Below, one piece after another: positions 46,301 to 55,622 of a DNA stretch of 64,000 nucleotides. The notes beneath the pieces are model-generated. The model was not told the DNA's origin, ran no database searches, and saw only the letters and a program-made list of their open reading frames with translations. Location: NCBI GenBank assembly GCA_016200225.1, contig JACQFD010000036.1:31714-95713 (forward strand), read 5' to 3'. Each line of letters opens with the position of its first letter. Position 1 is the stretch's first letter. This DNA is from Planctomycetota bacterium. GTDB lineage: Bacteria; Planctomycetota; UBA1135; JACQFD01. Both the position numbers and the translations under genes were made by a program.

Positions 46301-46785
46301 AAGTCGAGAACGGCCTCATCGCGGGCCGCGCGAAGAATCTACCCGGCAGCCGGTTTTTGGTATTTAAAGATAAACTGTCGGATTTCTCCGTCGAATTCGA
46401 TATTAATATAAAGAAAGGCAATTCCGGCCTGCAATTCCGCTCGGCGCACCCGGCCGACAACACCGCCGACGCAAAATATATATTACTCGGCTACCAGGCC
46501 GACGCGGGCGAAAGTTACTGGGGCTCGCTCTACGAAGAGGGCGGCCGCGGCACGCTCGCGGGCGTCACGCGCGAGATCTGGACGTCGCTGCTCGAGCCAG
46601 ACTGGAATCATTATGTCGTTACCGCCGTCGGCGACCATATTACCATTCAGGTCAACGGTTATAAAACCGTCGATCTCCGCGACGCGCAGTCGGCGAGCGG
46701 ATCGTTAGGTTTCCAGCTCCACGCGCGCGGCGACAACGAGATTTACTTCCGTAATATTCGAACTCTGGATTTGTCGAAAAAATAA
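43354..46785 (+). CDS. PVC-type secreted heme-binding (CxxCH) beta-propeller protein with C-terminal DUF1080 domain
   Basis: 1143 residues with a signal peptide (ISLFVFYLIFICAFINSNARA). Order of parts: a jelly-roll-like domain (~28-140, FTCDNSFELFVNGKSVSRGGDW), a sorbosone/glucose-dehydrogenase-like propeller (~190-550, HGPHGVVFGPDGRFYITIG...RGSPTGMAFY), a helical repeat region, a cytochrome c motif CSKCH near 831, and a DUF1080 (3-keto-glucoside hydrolase) domain from ~960 (TVFNGKDLDGFDG...GFQLHARGDNEIYFRNIRTLDL). Such fusions are typical of Planctomycetes and Verrucomicrobia and are linked to polysaccharide breakdown. It is transcribed divergently from the MNIO operon. Confidence 0.92.
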   Translation: MTHRATASPISLFVFYLIFICAFINSNARAQDPGDAKWIWGSWAKELDRPENEHCYFRLEFNLPEAPTDALFYFTCDNSFELFVNGKSVSRGGDWAQPRRIQLKKSLEKGKNTFAIDGLNESKSPAALLFFGELKFEKAPPMRIVSDKSTFTIENKENGWSDRKFTTANAAPAVEFGAYGMSPWGSLTFQIETRFETRPGFRVDPVAGGLGSLVALALADEGAEMYVSVERGPIYNITKGGDATPFCTELKNCHGLCVRGGSLYAVGNGPKGSGFYKIPILNDKTAGAAQCLGKFKGETGEHGPHGVVFGPDGRFYITIGNFMQSAEPSPNSPYKIHYEGHPLPYYTDPLGHGTQVRTPAGTVVSVDPDGKDWRVVAGGIRNHYDLAFDGSGNLFTFDSDMEWDIGLPWYLPVRLLQIVPGGEYGRRVGTEVWPDWAEDSLPPVANVGRGSPTGMAFYNKQQFPRELWNALLCGDWSRGEILAFHLTPSGTSFTATFESLLRGHPLNITDLEVAGDGSVLFTTGGRGTNGGVYRLSYSAPKAVEAALSLAGSPRTYPEYNDSTPQNELDAAANGNDRFLRFAAMHYFESSDPKRWTVGSGAAFLAAARRDMALEPASSAFVTKHAAALDAFENHYNDPKRAPWWRLALLRALTLDFCHKQIDEAERARVAKSILHYFPAATREENRDLTLLIASTAPEGGVDAILKQMKSEASRAEQIYDAYCLRAIPAGWSADGRGYLIHWLRESKKWDGGFSYKGYLTKITKDFKKLCTEDEIKILDAPVAAEEIVSATVASGTLAPKVLDTTLAILNASRSAPQHNAAEGALIFQNLCSKCHSCGSVQGRNLGQDLTTASGRFGTEDMLDAIINPSRIVSDQYQSWDLRPKSGAPVSGLRGEETESELTIVTADGTAMKYNKHDIDEVIKSPVSLMPAGLLDSLTYEQVGDLFAFIESRGEAAPLKKSRWTTVFNGKDLDGFDGQSEYWKVENGLIAGRAKNLPGSRFLVFKDKLSDFSVEFDINIKKGNSGLQFRSAHPADNTADAKYILLGYQADAGESYWGSLYEEGGRGTLAGVTREIWTSLLEPDWNHYVVTAVGDHITIQVNGYKTVDLRDAQSASGSLGFQLHARGDNEIYFRNIRTLDLSKK

Positions 46786-46792
46786 TCGATCC

Positions 46793-49624
46793 ATGGCGCG
46801 AACCAAGGAAAAAAACGCGCTTCGAAGCTTTCTTATCATCGGAGCGGCTCTTATCACCGCGGCGATCGGCATTTATTATTTTATTATCCAAAGTGGGGCG
46901 GACGACGCGACGGCAAAATCCGCATCCGAGTCGACGTCGCCGCAACCGCGCTCAACTGTAACACCCGACGCCCGCACGGATTCGCGCCCGTCCTCGAGAA
47001 CCGCCTCAGGCGACGCCAATGCTGCCGCAACCGCGCCGTCGTTGCCCGGCATCGGCCAATGTTTCGATTCCGGATCGTTCACGGTCAAGGTAACTAATAC
47101 AAAGGGCGAACCGCTCGAAAATTGTAATGTAGCATTGATCGACGAAGGCGATTTCGCGAAGGTTCTTAGAAAAATATTAAAATTAAAGGATGACGAGTCG
47201 GCGCGGTTCACGGCGACGACGGATGCCGGTGGAATTGCAACATTCGCCGACGTCCCCTGCGATGATTCGTATGCTCTCGAAGTTTCACGGGACGGGTACG
47301 CGCCGGAGGCGAGTTGGTATTTTTATATCTGGCCGAAGCCGACGATCAATCATCGCGACGTCGTCCTCGGCACGGGATGCACGCTCGACGGATTTGTATA
47401 CGTGGCGCCGTCGCGCGGAGTGCCGAATGCAACAATGAAGCTGAACTCCGGGCGGTTTGAGAGAATTTCCAAATCTGACGCTACCGGACACTTTCGAATC
47501 CCGGACCTTCCCCCAGGACCGATCAGGTTCTCCCTTTCCGCGCCTGGATTCCTCGATTGTTACAACGGCAGCGGGAAAGGCGAAATTGAAAATGGAGCGA
47601 CATGGAAGCTTGAATTTGAAATGTACGAAGCGCGAACCGTGCGCGGACACGTTAAAGATGATCATAGTAATGCAATCGCGGGCGCGTTTCTTTATTTCTC
47701 CGCTCTGCACGGGACCGACGACTTCAACGTTACAAACAGCGCGACTACCGATTCGGCCGGGATGTTTACGATCCAACTTCCTGTCGGACTCTCGGAGGCA
47801 TCTGTACAGGTGACGAAGTCCGGATTCTCTACATTCAACGAAGATCATTGCGATGTTCGATCCGACCCGCTCGTATATCAATTGTCCCGCGCCTCCCTTC
47901 TGCCGGTGTCGGTCATGGACGCCGAAACGCGCGCGCCCGTCGCGCCAACCCACATTTCCGTGGGTCGGTACAATCCTGATTTGCAAATAACGGAGTTCGA
48001 ACACGGCGTCAACGTACGCGAACAGCGGGACGGTGCGCGCTCGAATCAATATAATATTCCGCTCTTGAGTTCGGGTATTTATATCATCACTATCGAGGCG
48101 CTTGGCTTTACAACTCACAAGAGCGAACGGATAGATTTCAATGTGGAAGCGGAAGGAACGCCCCTTGAAATTCACATGGAGCGCGCGGTCGGCATTTCGG
48201 GCACGCTGGTCGACGCCGCTACCCGCGCTCCGATCGCGAATGCTTATATCGAATTGCGACCGCGGCTTTCGGATTACGAATACGTCATGAAGATTCATTT
48301 TGGAATTCCCGTCCGCGACGATCTGCGCGAAGCCGCGAAAACGGTTTTTACAGATTCATTTGGAGTATTTACAATTCCGGACGTCGCGCCGGGGACTTAC
48401 GTCGTCCGCGCGCGCAAACCTCTGACGACGATGCTCGCGCAGACCGCGCCGTTCACATTTGATGCAAAGAAAAACATGGATCTCGGACAGATCGCCGTCG
48501 AACATTCGGCGTCGGTGTTCGGCACGGTCATCGGCACCGACGGCAAGCCCGCGTCGGACATTCCGATCATTACTTTTCGCGCCGACGGATTCTTGATCAT
48601 GATAAAAAGCGCTGCCGCGGGCGAATATTCGATACCGGCGCTGCCGGCTGGAAACTATCATATCGAGGCCGGAGACGCGTACGGAGTACCCAGCGAACGC
48701 GCCTTTGGCGCATCGGCCGATCCCGTTTCCGCGGCCGATTCGATTTATACATTTGATCTCAAGATCGATCCGGGCGCCCGCGTTCGTTATGATCTCGACC
48801 TCCGCGACCGGGTCGGCTCCGTTTCGGGAACTGTAAAAATAAATCATATCCCGTATGCCGGAGGCCGCGTCGTTCTTTCGCGTTCCGACGATCTCGGCGG
48901 CATCGGCGAGGTCGGCAAGCAGCGCGATGCGGTCGTCAATCCCGACGGTTCGATTCTATTCGAACGCGTCCCCGCCGGACGCTATCAATTCAATCTCACG
49001 TGCAAGGCAAACGGAACTGTATTATATCAAATCGACGTCGAAGTGCGCGGCCGCGCAGCCGAAACCGTCGATATCGATCTGCCGCTTGCAAAGATTCAGG
49101 GCGTCGTGAGCACAGGCGCTCCGAAAAAACCCTTTCCCGGCGCCATTTGTTTATTATATCAAGTAACCGCGACGTCGAACTCCGGCAATCTCGGCGAACT
49201 TCGCGTCGCCGCCGACGATCAGGGACAATTTAACTTTTCGGAAATCCCTCCGGGCAAATACAAATTATACGTCTACAACCCCGGATTCGCGTGGAAGACC
49301 TTCGATATCACGACGACGGAATCGCCCGAAACCAAACAATTCGACATCGTTCTCGACGAACCCGAATCCCCCGTCACCGTCCGATTCTCGCCCGAACCCG
49401 AAAATCTCGAGGGCATATCGTTACAAGTCTTCGATTCGAAGGGAAAATCAATCCGCCATGACCAACTCTATCAAGACGAATCCAAGGCCATACTACTAAA
49501 CGGGCTCGGCGAAGGCGATTATAAAATTCAAATCGACGTCGACGCGAAGGATCGCAAGTTTGGTTCGCTTATCATTCACCTGTCGGCCGGAAAGGCCGCA
49601 ATCGCTACGATTGAGTTAAAGTAA
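46793..49624 (+). CDS. Membrane-anchored carboxypeptidase-regulatory-like repeat protein
   Basis: 943 residues. One N-terminal membrane helix (FLIIGAALITAAIGIYYFII) and a Ser/Thr/Pro-rich linker precede seven or more Ig-like carboxypeptidase-regulatory domains, recognisable by repeats of the form D-x-x-G-x-F-x-I-x-x-x-P-x-G-x-Y (DATGHFRIPDLPPGPIRFSLSAPGF, DSFGVFTIPDVAPGTYVVRARKP, DDQGQFNFSEIPPGKYKLYVYNPGF). No catalytic domain. It starts 7 bases after the heme/DUF1080 gene and is probably co-transcribed; it should project outside the cytoplasmic membrane. A binding or scaffold role is inferred. Confidence 0.85.
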   Translation: MARTKEKNALRSFLIIGAALITAAIGIYYFIIQSGADDATAKSASESTSPQPRSTVTPDARTDSRPSSRTASGDANAAATAPSLPGIGQCFDSGSFTVKVTNTKGEPLENCNVALIDEGDFAKVLRKILKLKDDESARFTATTDAGGIATFADVPCDDSYALEVSRDGYAPEASWYFYIWPKPTINHRDVVLGTGCTLDGFVYVAPSRGVPNATMKLNSGRFERISKSDATGHFRIPDLPPGPIRFSLSAPGFLDCYNGSGKGEIENGATWKLEFEMYEARTVRGHVKDDHSNAIAGAFLYFSALHGTDDFNVTNSATTDSAGMFTIQLPVGLSEASVQVTKSGFSTFNEDHCDVRSDPLVYQLSRASLLPVSVMDAETRAPVAPTHISVGRYNPDLQITEFEHGVNVREQRDGARSNQYNIPLLSSGIYIITIEALGFTTHKSERIDFNVEAEGTPLEIHMERAVGISGTLVDAATRAPIANAYIELRPRLSDYEYVMKIHFGIPVRDDLREAAKTVFTDSFGVFTIPDVAPGTYVVRARKPLTTMLAQTAPFTFDAKKNMDLGQIAVEHSASVFGTVIGTDGKPASDIPIITFRADGFLIMIKSAAAGEYSIPALPAGNYHIEAGDAYGVPSERAFGASADPVSAADSIYTFDLKIDPGARVRYDLDLRDRVGSVSGTVKINHIPYAGGRVVLSRSDDLGGIGEVGKQRDAVVNPDGSILFERVPAGRYQFNLTCKANGTVLYQIDVEVRGRAAETVDIDLPLAKIQGVVSTGAPKKPFPGAICLLYQVTATSNSGNLGELRVAADDQGQFNFSEIPPGKYKLYVYNPGFAWKTFDITTTESPETKQFDIVLDEPESPVTVRFSPEPENLEGISLQVFDSKGKSIRHDQLYQDESKAILLNGLGEGDYKIQIDVDAKDRKFGSLIIHLSAGKAAIATIELK

Positions 49625-49629
49625 ATTAA

Positions 49630-49832
49630 AAAAGGGGACGGGTCCAATTTCGGATCCAGAATCGCACGGGGAGACGCGGAGACAAACAAAACTTACAATT
49701 GTATTCTTGGTTTTCTCCGCGTTCTCTCTGCCCTCCGCGTCTCCGCGTGAAACTCTGAAAAGCCGCGTCGAGCGTGTGCCACGCGCTGGCGTGTCGGTCG
49801 CAAGGCCTAAATAATTGGGCCCGTCCCCTTTT
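49630..49832. repeat. Dispersed intergenic repeat, copy A (complete, with terminal inverted repeats)
   Basis: 203 bases exactly filling the gap between two convergent genes. Ends are 20-base inverted repeats with one mismatch (AAAAGGGGACGGGTCC... and its complement). Inside is a second pair of arms: CACGGGGAGACGCGGAG at about 49665 and its near-complement at about 49732-49749, followed by GCGTGTGCCACGCGCTGG. Copies B (58338) and C (63631, inverted) share the core. Open frames inside are meaningless. Similar 'outward reading' GGAGACGCGGAG repeats are common in intergenic DNA of planctomycetes and other phyla. Confidence 0.8.
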
Positions 49833-49845
49833 CACTCCTATTCAC

Positions 49846-51741
49846 TCAATCGGGGATCTTTCTCAACATAAACACTGTGCCGACTGTGTCGTTGCCGCCG
49901 TTTCCGCGAATTTTTAATTTTAATGAAACTTTCGCGCCGGCGGGAATCTCCCCTGTCGCAACACGATATACATGATCCCTTTTATCATAACCGCTAAAGC
50001 CCGGATGCGTGTCGACGCCCGCGTCTTTCGCCGCGACAACCATCGCAACGCGTTCCACGTCGACGCCGTGCGCGCCGGATTCGTATTGAACGGTGACGGC
50101 ATACGACGCGTTCGGCAACGCGACATCTGTTATATTTAATTCCAGATCCGACCATTCCGTTTTGACAGATTTTCCGCTCCAATGGCCGACCGGCAAGCCC
50201 AAAACATAGACGCCCATCTCGGACAGACGTATCAAATGCGCGCCAAGCCGCGCGCGGAAATCGGGCCAGGAATTCCCGTCCTTCGGCGACCACACCGCCT
50301 CCGCGAACGCGCACAAACGCGGATAAATTTTGGTTTCTACAATTTCCTGAGCGCCGTACTCGGTCCACATGTTACATTCGCCGCCGAGGATATGTTTCTT
50401 GTCTTCAATGTTCGTAATACCCGCCGCCGGATCGAAACTGTAAACTTTATCGACATCGGTCACGGCGTACGGAAAATCAAAATAACAATGGCTCGTCGGC
50501 GACATCACGACGTCGTGTCCCGCGCTCGCCGCCGCCGCCCCTGCCTTGGCCGATCGCCATGCCTGAACGACGGCGCCTTCGGCCAGACCCCCTTCCATGA
50601 TTTCGTCCCAGCCGACGAGCCGGCGTCCTCTCGCCGCGAGAATCTTAACGATACGCCGCGTGAAGTAACTTTGCAATTCGGCCTCGTTTCTTAGTTTTTC
50701 CGATTTTATTTTAAATTGACATTTTTCACACTGTTTCCAACGCGCCTTCGGACATTCGTCGCCGCCGATGTGAATATATTTTGACGGAAACAGCGCCGTC
50801 ACTTCGGTTAACACATCTTCGATGAATTGATAGGTGTGTTCGTCGCCCGCGCAATACACATCTTCGAAAATCCCCCACGTCGCGGGCACGGCGATTTTTT
50901 TCTTTAAACATGACAATTCCGGATACGCCGCGACCGCGGCGCTCGCGTGGCCGGGCATTTCGATTTCGGGCACGATTTCAATAAAGCGCTCCGTCGCGTA
51001 CGCGACGATTTCCTTAAGTTCGTCCTGACTGTAATATCCGCCGTATTTTTTCCCGCCGTATTCGTCGCGCCACGCGCCCGTCTTTGTCAATTCCGGATAT
51101 TTCTTAATTTCGATGCGCCAGCCCTGATCGTCGGTCAGGTGCCAGTGCAATTTGTTTATTTTATGATACGCGAGCCGGTCGATCGTTTCCTTTATGAACT
51201 CTTTTGTCATAAAATGCCGCGAACAATCTAATAATAAGCCCCGCCACGCATATTGCGACGCGTCCTCGATCCGCAGACATGGAATCCATTCCGCCGTGCC
51301 GGCGCCCAATTGTAATAATGTTTGAATACCATAAAAAAGCCCGGCGGCGCCCGGCGCGACCAATCGCACGCCATTCGTTGTAACCGTCAATTCATAACTT
51401 TCCGGATTCGCGCCTTCATAGGGCGCGACCTGCAGTTCGACTCCCATCAAATTCCCGCATCGGAAGATCGTTTTCGATGTATAGACGAGACTCACGGCGA
51501 GCCTCGTCGACGCGTATCGCGCGACCGCGTCCGCGCCTTCGCCTTTCGCGCTCACGAACGCGAGGTCGCCCCAGCGCAATTTTCCGGCGTCCCGTCGTAT
51601 GGACGCGGGCCGCGGTACGAGGACGATTTCGCCATCGACCGACGCGGCGCTCGCGGCCGCTGACTTTGCGGCCTCGCGAACGGAACAACTAACAAAAAAC
51701 ACCGCGACCAATGCAAACGCCGACGCGTTCGAAATTCTCAT
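49846..51741 (-). CDS. Beta-N-acetylhexosaminidase, glycoside hydrolase family 20, lipoprotein
   Basis: 631 residues. Signal peptide with lipobox-like VSC (ALVAVFFVSCSVRE). GH20b N-terminal domain (~35-150), then the TIM barrel beginning YAWRGLLLDCSRHFM, with KLHWHLTDDQGWRIEIKKYPELT, the catalytic Asp-Glu pair in YIHIGGDECPKARW near residue 325, and WDEIMEGG. A C-terminal beta domain follows. It should release terminal GlcNAc or GalNAc from chitin, peptidoglycan or glycoprotein fragments in the periplasm or at the surface. Catalytic residues are intact. Confidence 0.95.
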   Translation of the reverse strand: MRISNASAFALVAVFFVSCSVREAAKSAAASAASVDGEIVLVPRPASIRRDAGKLRWGDLAFVSAKGEGADAVARYASTRLAVSLVYTSKTIFRCGNLMGVELQVAPYEGANPESYELTVTTNGVRLVAPGAAGLFYGIQTLLQLGAGTAEWIPCLRIEDASQYAWRGLLLDCSRHFMTKEFIKETIDRLAYHKINKLHWHLTDDQGWRIEIKKYPELTKTGAWRDEYGGKKYGGYYSQDELKEIVAYATERFIEIVPEIEMPGHASAAVAAYPELSCLKKKIAVPATWGIFEDVYCAGDEHTYQFIEDVLTEVTALFPSKYIHIGGDECPKARWKQCEKCQFKIKSEKLRNEAELQSYFTRRIVKILAARGRRLVGWDEIMEGGLAEGAVVQAWRSAKAGAAAASAGHDVVMSPTSHCYFDFPYAVTDVDKVYSFDPAAGITNIEDKKHILGGECNMWTEYGAQEIVETKIYPRLCAFAEAVWSPKDGNSWPDFRARLGAHLIRLSEMGVYVLGLPVGHWSGKSVKTEWSDLELNITDVALPNASYAVTVQYESGAHGVDVERVAMVVAAKDAGVDTHPGFSGYDKRDHVYRVATGEIPAGAKVSLKLKIRGNGGNDTVGTVFMLRKIPD

Positions 51742-51785
51742 CGCGCCATCTTACATAAACGCCGCGATCGTTTACAATTTGTCCG

Positions 51786-54700
51786 ATGCCGCTTTCCAAG
51801 TTCCACCCCGCCGTCGCCGCGTGGTTTACTAACAACCTCGGCGCGCCGACGCCGCCGCAGGTCGACGGCTGGCCGTGCATCGCCGCGGGCGGACACACAC
51901 TCATCGCGGCGCCGACCGGTTCGGGCAAGACGCTCGCCGCGTTTTTGTGGGGCATCGACTCGCTCGTCCGCGAGGGGCGCGCGCTGCCGGACGAGACGCG
52001 GATTCTTTATATTTCGCCGCTCAAGGCGCTCTCGAACGACGTCCAGAAGAATCTAACAAAACCGCTCGCGGAGATCGCGGCGCTCGACGCGTCGCTGCCC
52101 GACGTGCGCGTCCTCGTCCGCACCGGCGACACGGCCGCGCGCGACCGCGCAAAAATGTCGAAAGTGAATCCTCACATTCTCGTCACGACGCCCGAAAGTT
52201 TTTATATATTATTAACGAGCGCGTCGGGGCGCGCTATGTTACAAAACGTCCGCGTCGCGATCATCGATGAATTGCACGCGCTCGCCCGCGACAAACGCGG
52301 CGCGCATTTGTTATTATCGCTCGAACGCCTCGACGCGCTCGCCGGACGGCGCGTCCAGCGCGTCGGCCTGTCCGCGACACAACGCCCGATCGAAAGAATG
52401 GCGCGCTTTCTCTCCGGGGGCGGCGCCGATTGTAAAATTATCGATTCCGGCCACCGCCGCGAAATGCAACTTTCGGTCGAGACGCCCGCGCCGCCGCTCG
52501 CGGCCGTCTGTTCGCATGAACAGTGGGATAAGATATATAACAGAATCGTCGAACTTTGCGGCGAGCACCGCACGGTGCTCGCATTTGTCAATACGCGCAA
52601 ACTCGCCGAGCGCCTCGCCGCGCGTCTCGGCGAAAAACTCGGCGCGGGCCTGGTCGCGTGCCATCACGGGAGTCTTTCGCGCGCGCGCCGCCTCGAGGCT
52701 GAACAAAAGTTAAAAAACGGAGAATTAAAGATTCTCGTCGCCACCGCGTCGCTCGAACTCGGCATCGACATCGGCGACGTCGATCTATCCATACAAATCG
52801 GCGCGGCGCGATCGATTGCTACATTTATCCAGCGCGCCGGACGCGCGGGCCACGGCGTCGGCCGCGTCCCGATCGCGAAGTGTTTTCCTCTCACTCTCGA
52901 CGAACTCGCGGAGGCCGCGGCGCTGCTGCGCTGCGCGAAAGACGGCATGCTCGACGAAATCCGCGTGCCGGAAAAACCGCTCGACATTCTCGCGCAACAG
53001 ATCGTCGCCGAATGCGTGGCCGAAACGCGCCGCGAGGATGATTTATTTCAACAATTCCAAAGAGCATACAGTTATCGAAAGCTCACGAAAGAAGAGTACG
53101 ATTCGGTGTTATTGTTACATTCGAACGGACGCGACGCGCTCCTCCACCGCGATCTCGCGATGGGCACGGTGCGCGCGACGAAGCGCGCGAAACTGCGCGC
53201 GATCACGAGCGGCGGCGCGATCGCCGACACCGGAGAATATAAAGTTGAATTGCAACCGGAAGGTACAATTGTCGGCAGCGTTCATGAAGATTTCGCCGTC
53301 GAGGCGAGCGCCGGCGATATCTTTCAATTGGGCACGGCGTCGTGGAAAGTGATCCAAGTCATCCCCGGTAAAGTTAAAGTCGCCGACGCGCGCGGCATGG
53401 CGCCGACCATACCGTTCTGGATCGGCGAGGCGCCCGCGCGCACCGCGGAGCTGTCGGCGGAGATTGCAAACATTCGCGAGGAGGTCGCGTCGCGCGGCGT
53501 CGAGTCCGGCGCGCGCTGGCTCGTCGAACATTGTTTATTTACAGAACTCGCCGCGGGCGAACTCGCGAATTATATTTGCATCGGCGCGAAACAGCTCGGA
53601 GCGGTGCCGACCCAGCGGCGAATTGTAGCGGAACGGTTTTTCGACGAAACCGGCGGAATGCAAATTGTTATTCATTCGCCATTCGGCGGCCGCGTGAATC
53701 GCGCGTTCGGTTATACGATTCGCAAACGCATCTGCCGCGGATTCGGCTTCGAGTTGCAAGCGGCGGCGAACGAGGAGGCAATTGTACTATCGCTCGGCCC
53801 GCAGACGAGTTTCGAAACGCTGGAATTATTTCAATTCGCGCATCCCGACACGGCGCGCGCACTCTTAACACAAGCGATTCTCCCGGCGCCGATGTTCGGC
53901 ACGCGCTGGCGCTGGAACGCGTCGCGCGCGCTCATGCTCGACCGCATGCGCGGCGGCAAACCGACGCCGATCGCGCTGCAGCGAATGTTTGCGAATGATT
54001 TATTAGTAAAAGCGTTCCCGCAAGTGCTCGCGTGCGGCGAAACGCTGCCGCCCGGCGATCTTCCGATTCCGCTCGAGCATCCGCTCGTGCGGCAGACCGT
54101 CGAAGATTGTTTACAAGAGGCGATGGACGCCGACGGATTTATAAATATATTGCGCGGCCTGCGGAATGGTAATATCGAGCGCGCGGCCGTCGATACGAAG
54201 GAGGCGTCCGTGTTCGCGCAGGGCATCCTCGCCGCCGGGCCGTACGCGTTTCTCGACGACGCGCCACTCGAGGAACGTCGCACGCAGGCCGCGTCGGCGC
54301 GTTTCGGTTATGCTAACAATACGGCGCGCGAACTCGGCATTCTCGACGCCGACGCGGTCACGCGCGTGCGCGAGCAGGCGTGGCCGCGCCCGCGCGACGC
54401 CGACGAATTGTTAGAAGCACTTTCGTGGATGGGCTACATGACGCCCGCGGAGGCCGGCGCATTCGATCCTTATACGAACGAATTATTAATCTCCGGCCGC
54501 GCCGTCGCCGACGGCGGACGGATCTATGCGTTCGGAATTCCCGGCCGCGACCCGAAGGAATTGTTACGAGGACGCCTCTGCGCGCTCGGCCCGATCCTAC
54601 TCGACGATCCGCGGCTCGCCGGCTGCGAGAGCGCGCTCGCCGAGCTCGAGCAGGAGGGATTTTTATTAAGATTTCAGATCGACGGCATGCCCGCCGTCTG

Positions 54701-55622
54701 CGAGCGCGGGCTGCTTGCCCGCGTTCATTATTATACGCTCGAAAAACTCCGTCGCGACGTCGCGCCCGTCGCCATGGAAGTATACGAATCTTTTCTTAAA
54801 GAATGGCGGCGCGAAGAGGACGGAGCGCGACTCGAGGGGCCGCGCGGCGCGCTCGAAATCCTGCGGCAGTTCTCGGGCACGGAGGCGCCCGCCGCGCGCT
54901 GGGAACGCGAGATATTACCTTTACGATTATTAAAATACGAACGCCGCTGGCTCGACGAATGGATGCTTTCGGGACAGGCCGCGTGGGCGCGGTTGTGGGG
55001 CGCGGGCGCCGCCGCGCCCCGCGTGACGCCGATTTCGATATTTCCCCGCGAACACCTCGAATTGTGGCTTTCGATCGCGAAACCGGCGCCGGTCGATTCG
55101 TTATCCTCCGGCGCGCGCGCCGTTTTGGAAATATTACAATCGAAAGGCGCGCTCTTCGCCGGCGATCTTGCCGCGGCCGCGGGACTTCTCGCGACGCCGT
55201 TCGAGGCCGCCGTGGCCGAATTGATCGGTCACGGAATGTTAACGACGGATTCGTTCGCGGCGCTGCGATGGTTTTTCGTTCCACCGTCGCGCCGAAAACA
55301 AGATTACCAATCGATCGGACGGTTATCTTTATTAGTAAGGCGCGGCGAACCCGCGACGCCCGCGGCGGAGGAGTCGGTCGCGCGCATTTTGTTAAAACGA
55401 CACGGCATCCTGTTTCGTCAAGTTTACCAAAACGAGCGCGTCGCGATTCCGTGGTTTAGAATTCTGCGCGTGCTGCGCACGTTTGAGGCGCGCGGCGAGG
55501 CGCGCGGCGGCCGATTTGTTATCGCGGCGGACGGCGAACAATACGCGCTGCCCGAGGCGGTTCCAATGTTAAGAAACCGCCAGCGCGCGGGCGCGCCGCT
55601 CCTGCTCGCGGCCCAGCCATAA
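51786..55622 (+). CDS. lhr: Lhr-type large DEAD/DEAH-box helicase
   Basis: 1278 residues. Walker A APTGSGKT near residues 41-48, DELHAL (DExH) near 160, SATQRP motif III, LVACHHGSLSRARRLEAE, and motif VI QRAGRAGHGVGR. After the two RecA domains come the winged helix and the Lhr core domain, then a long C-terminal part as in Lhr (E. coli Lhr is longer, 1538 residues). Lhr is a 3'-5' single-stranded-DNA-translocating helicase tied to DNA repair. The last 54 bases overlap the convergent transporter gene. It lies alone; no ligase or nuclease partner is adjacent. Confidence 0.92.
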   Translation: MPLSKFHPAVAAWFTNNLGAPTPPQVDGWPCIAAGGHTLIAAPTGSGKTLAAFLWGIDSLVREGRALPDETRILYISPLKALSNDVQKNLTKPLAEIAALDASLPDVRVLVRTGDTAARDRAKMSKVNPHILVTTPESFYILLTSASGRAMLQNVRVAIIDELHALARDKRGAHLLLSLERLDALAGRRVQRVGLSATQRPIERMARFLSGGGADCKIIDSGHRREMQLSVETPAPPLAAVCSHEQWDKIYNRIVELCGEHRTVLAFVNTRKLAERLAARLGEKLGAGLVACHHGSLSRARRLEAEQKLKNGELKILVATASLELGIDIGDVDLSIQIGAARSIATFIQRAGRAGHGVGRVPIAKCFPLTLDELAEAAALLRCAKDGMLDEIRVPEKPLDILAQQIVAECVAETRREDDLFQQFQRAYSYRKLTKEEYDSVLLLHSNGRDALLHRDLAMGTVRATKRAKLRAITSGGAIADTGEYKVELQPEGTIVGSVHEDFAVEASAGDIFQLGTASWKVIQVIPGKVKVADARGMAPTIPFWIGEAPARTAELSAEIANIREEVASRGVESGARWLVEHCLFTELAAGELANYICIGAKQLGAVPTQRRIVAERFFDETGGMQIVIHSPFGGRVNRAFGYTIRKRICRGFGFELQAAANEEAIVLSLGPQTSFETLELFQFAHPDTARALLTQAILPAPMFGTRWRWNASRALMLDRMRGGKPTPIALQRMFANDLLVKAFPQVLACGETLPPGDLPIPLEHPLVRQTVEDCLQEAMDADGFINILRGLRNGNIERAAVDTKEASVFAQGILAAGPYAFLDDAPLEERRTQAASARFGYANNTARELGILDADAVTRVREQAWPRPRDADELLEALSWMGYMTPAEAGAFDPYTNELLISGRAVADGGRIYAFGIPGRDPKELLRGRLCALGPILLDDPRLAGCESALAELEQEGFLLRFQIDGMPAVCERGLLARVHYYTLEKLRRDVAPVAMEVYESFLKEWRREEDGARLEGPRGALEILRQFSGTEAPAARWEREILPLRLLKYERRWLDEWMLSGQAAWARLWGAGAAAPRVTPISIFPREHLELWLSIAKPAPVDSLSSGARAVLEILQSKGALFAGDLAAAAGLLATPFEAAVAELIGHGMLTTDSFAALRWFFVPPSRRKQDYQSIGRLSLLVRRGEPATPAAEESVARILLKRHGILFRQVYQNERVAIPWFRILRVLRTFEARGEARGGRFVIAADGEQYALPEAVPMLRNRQRAGAPLLLAAQP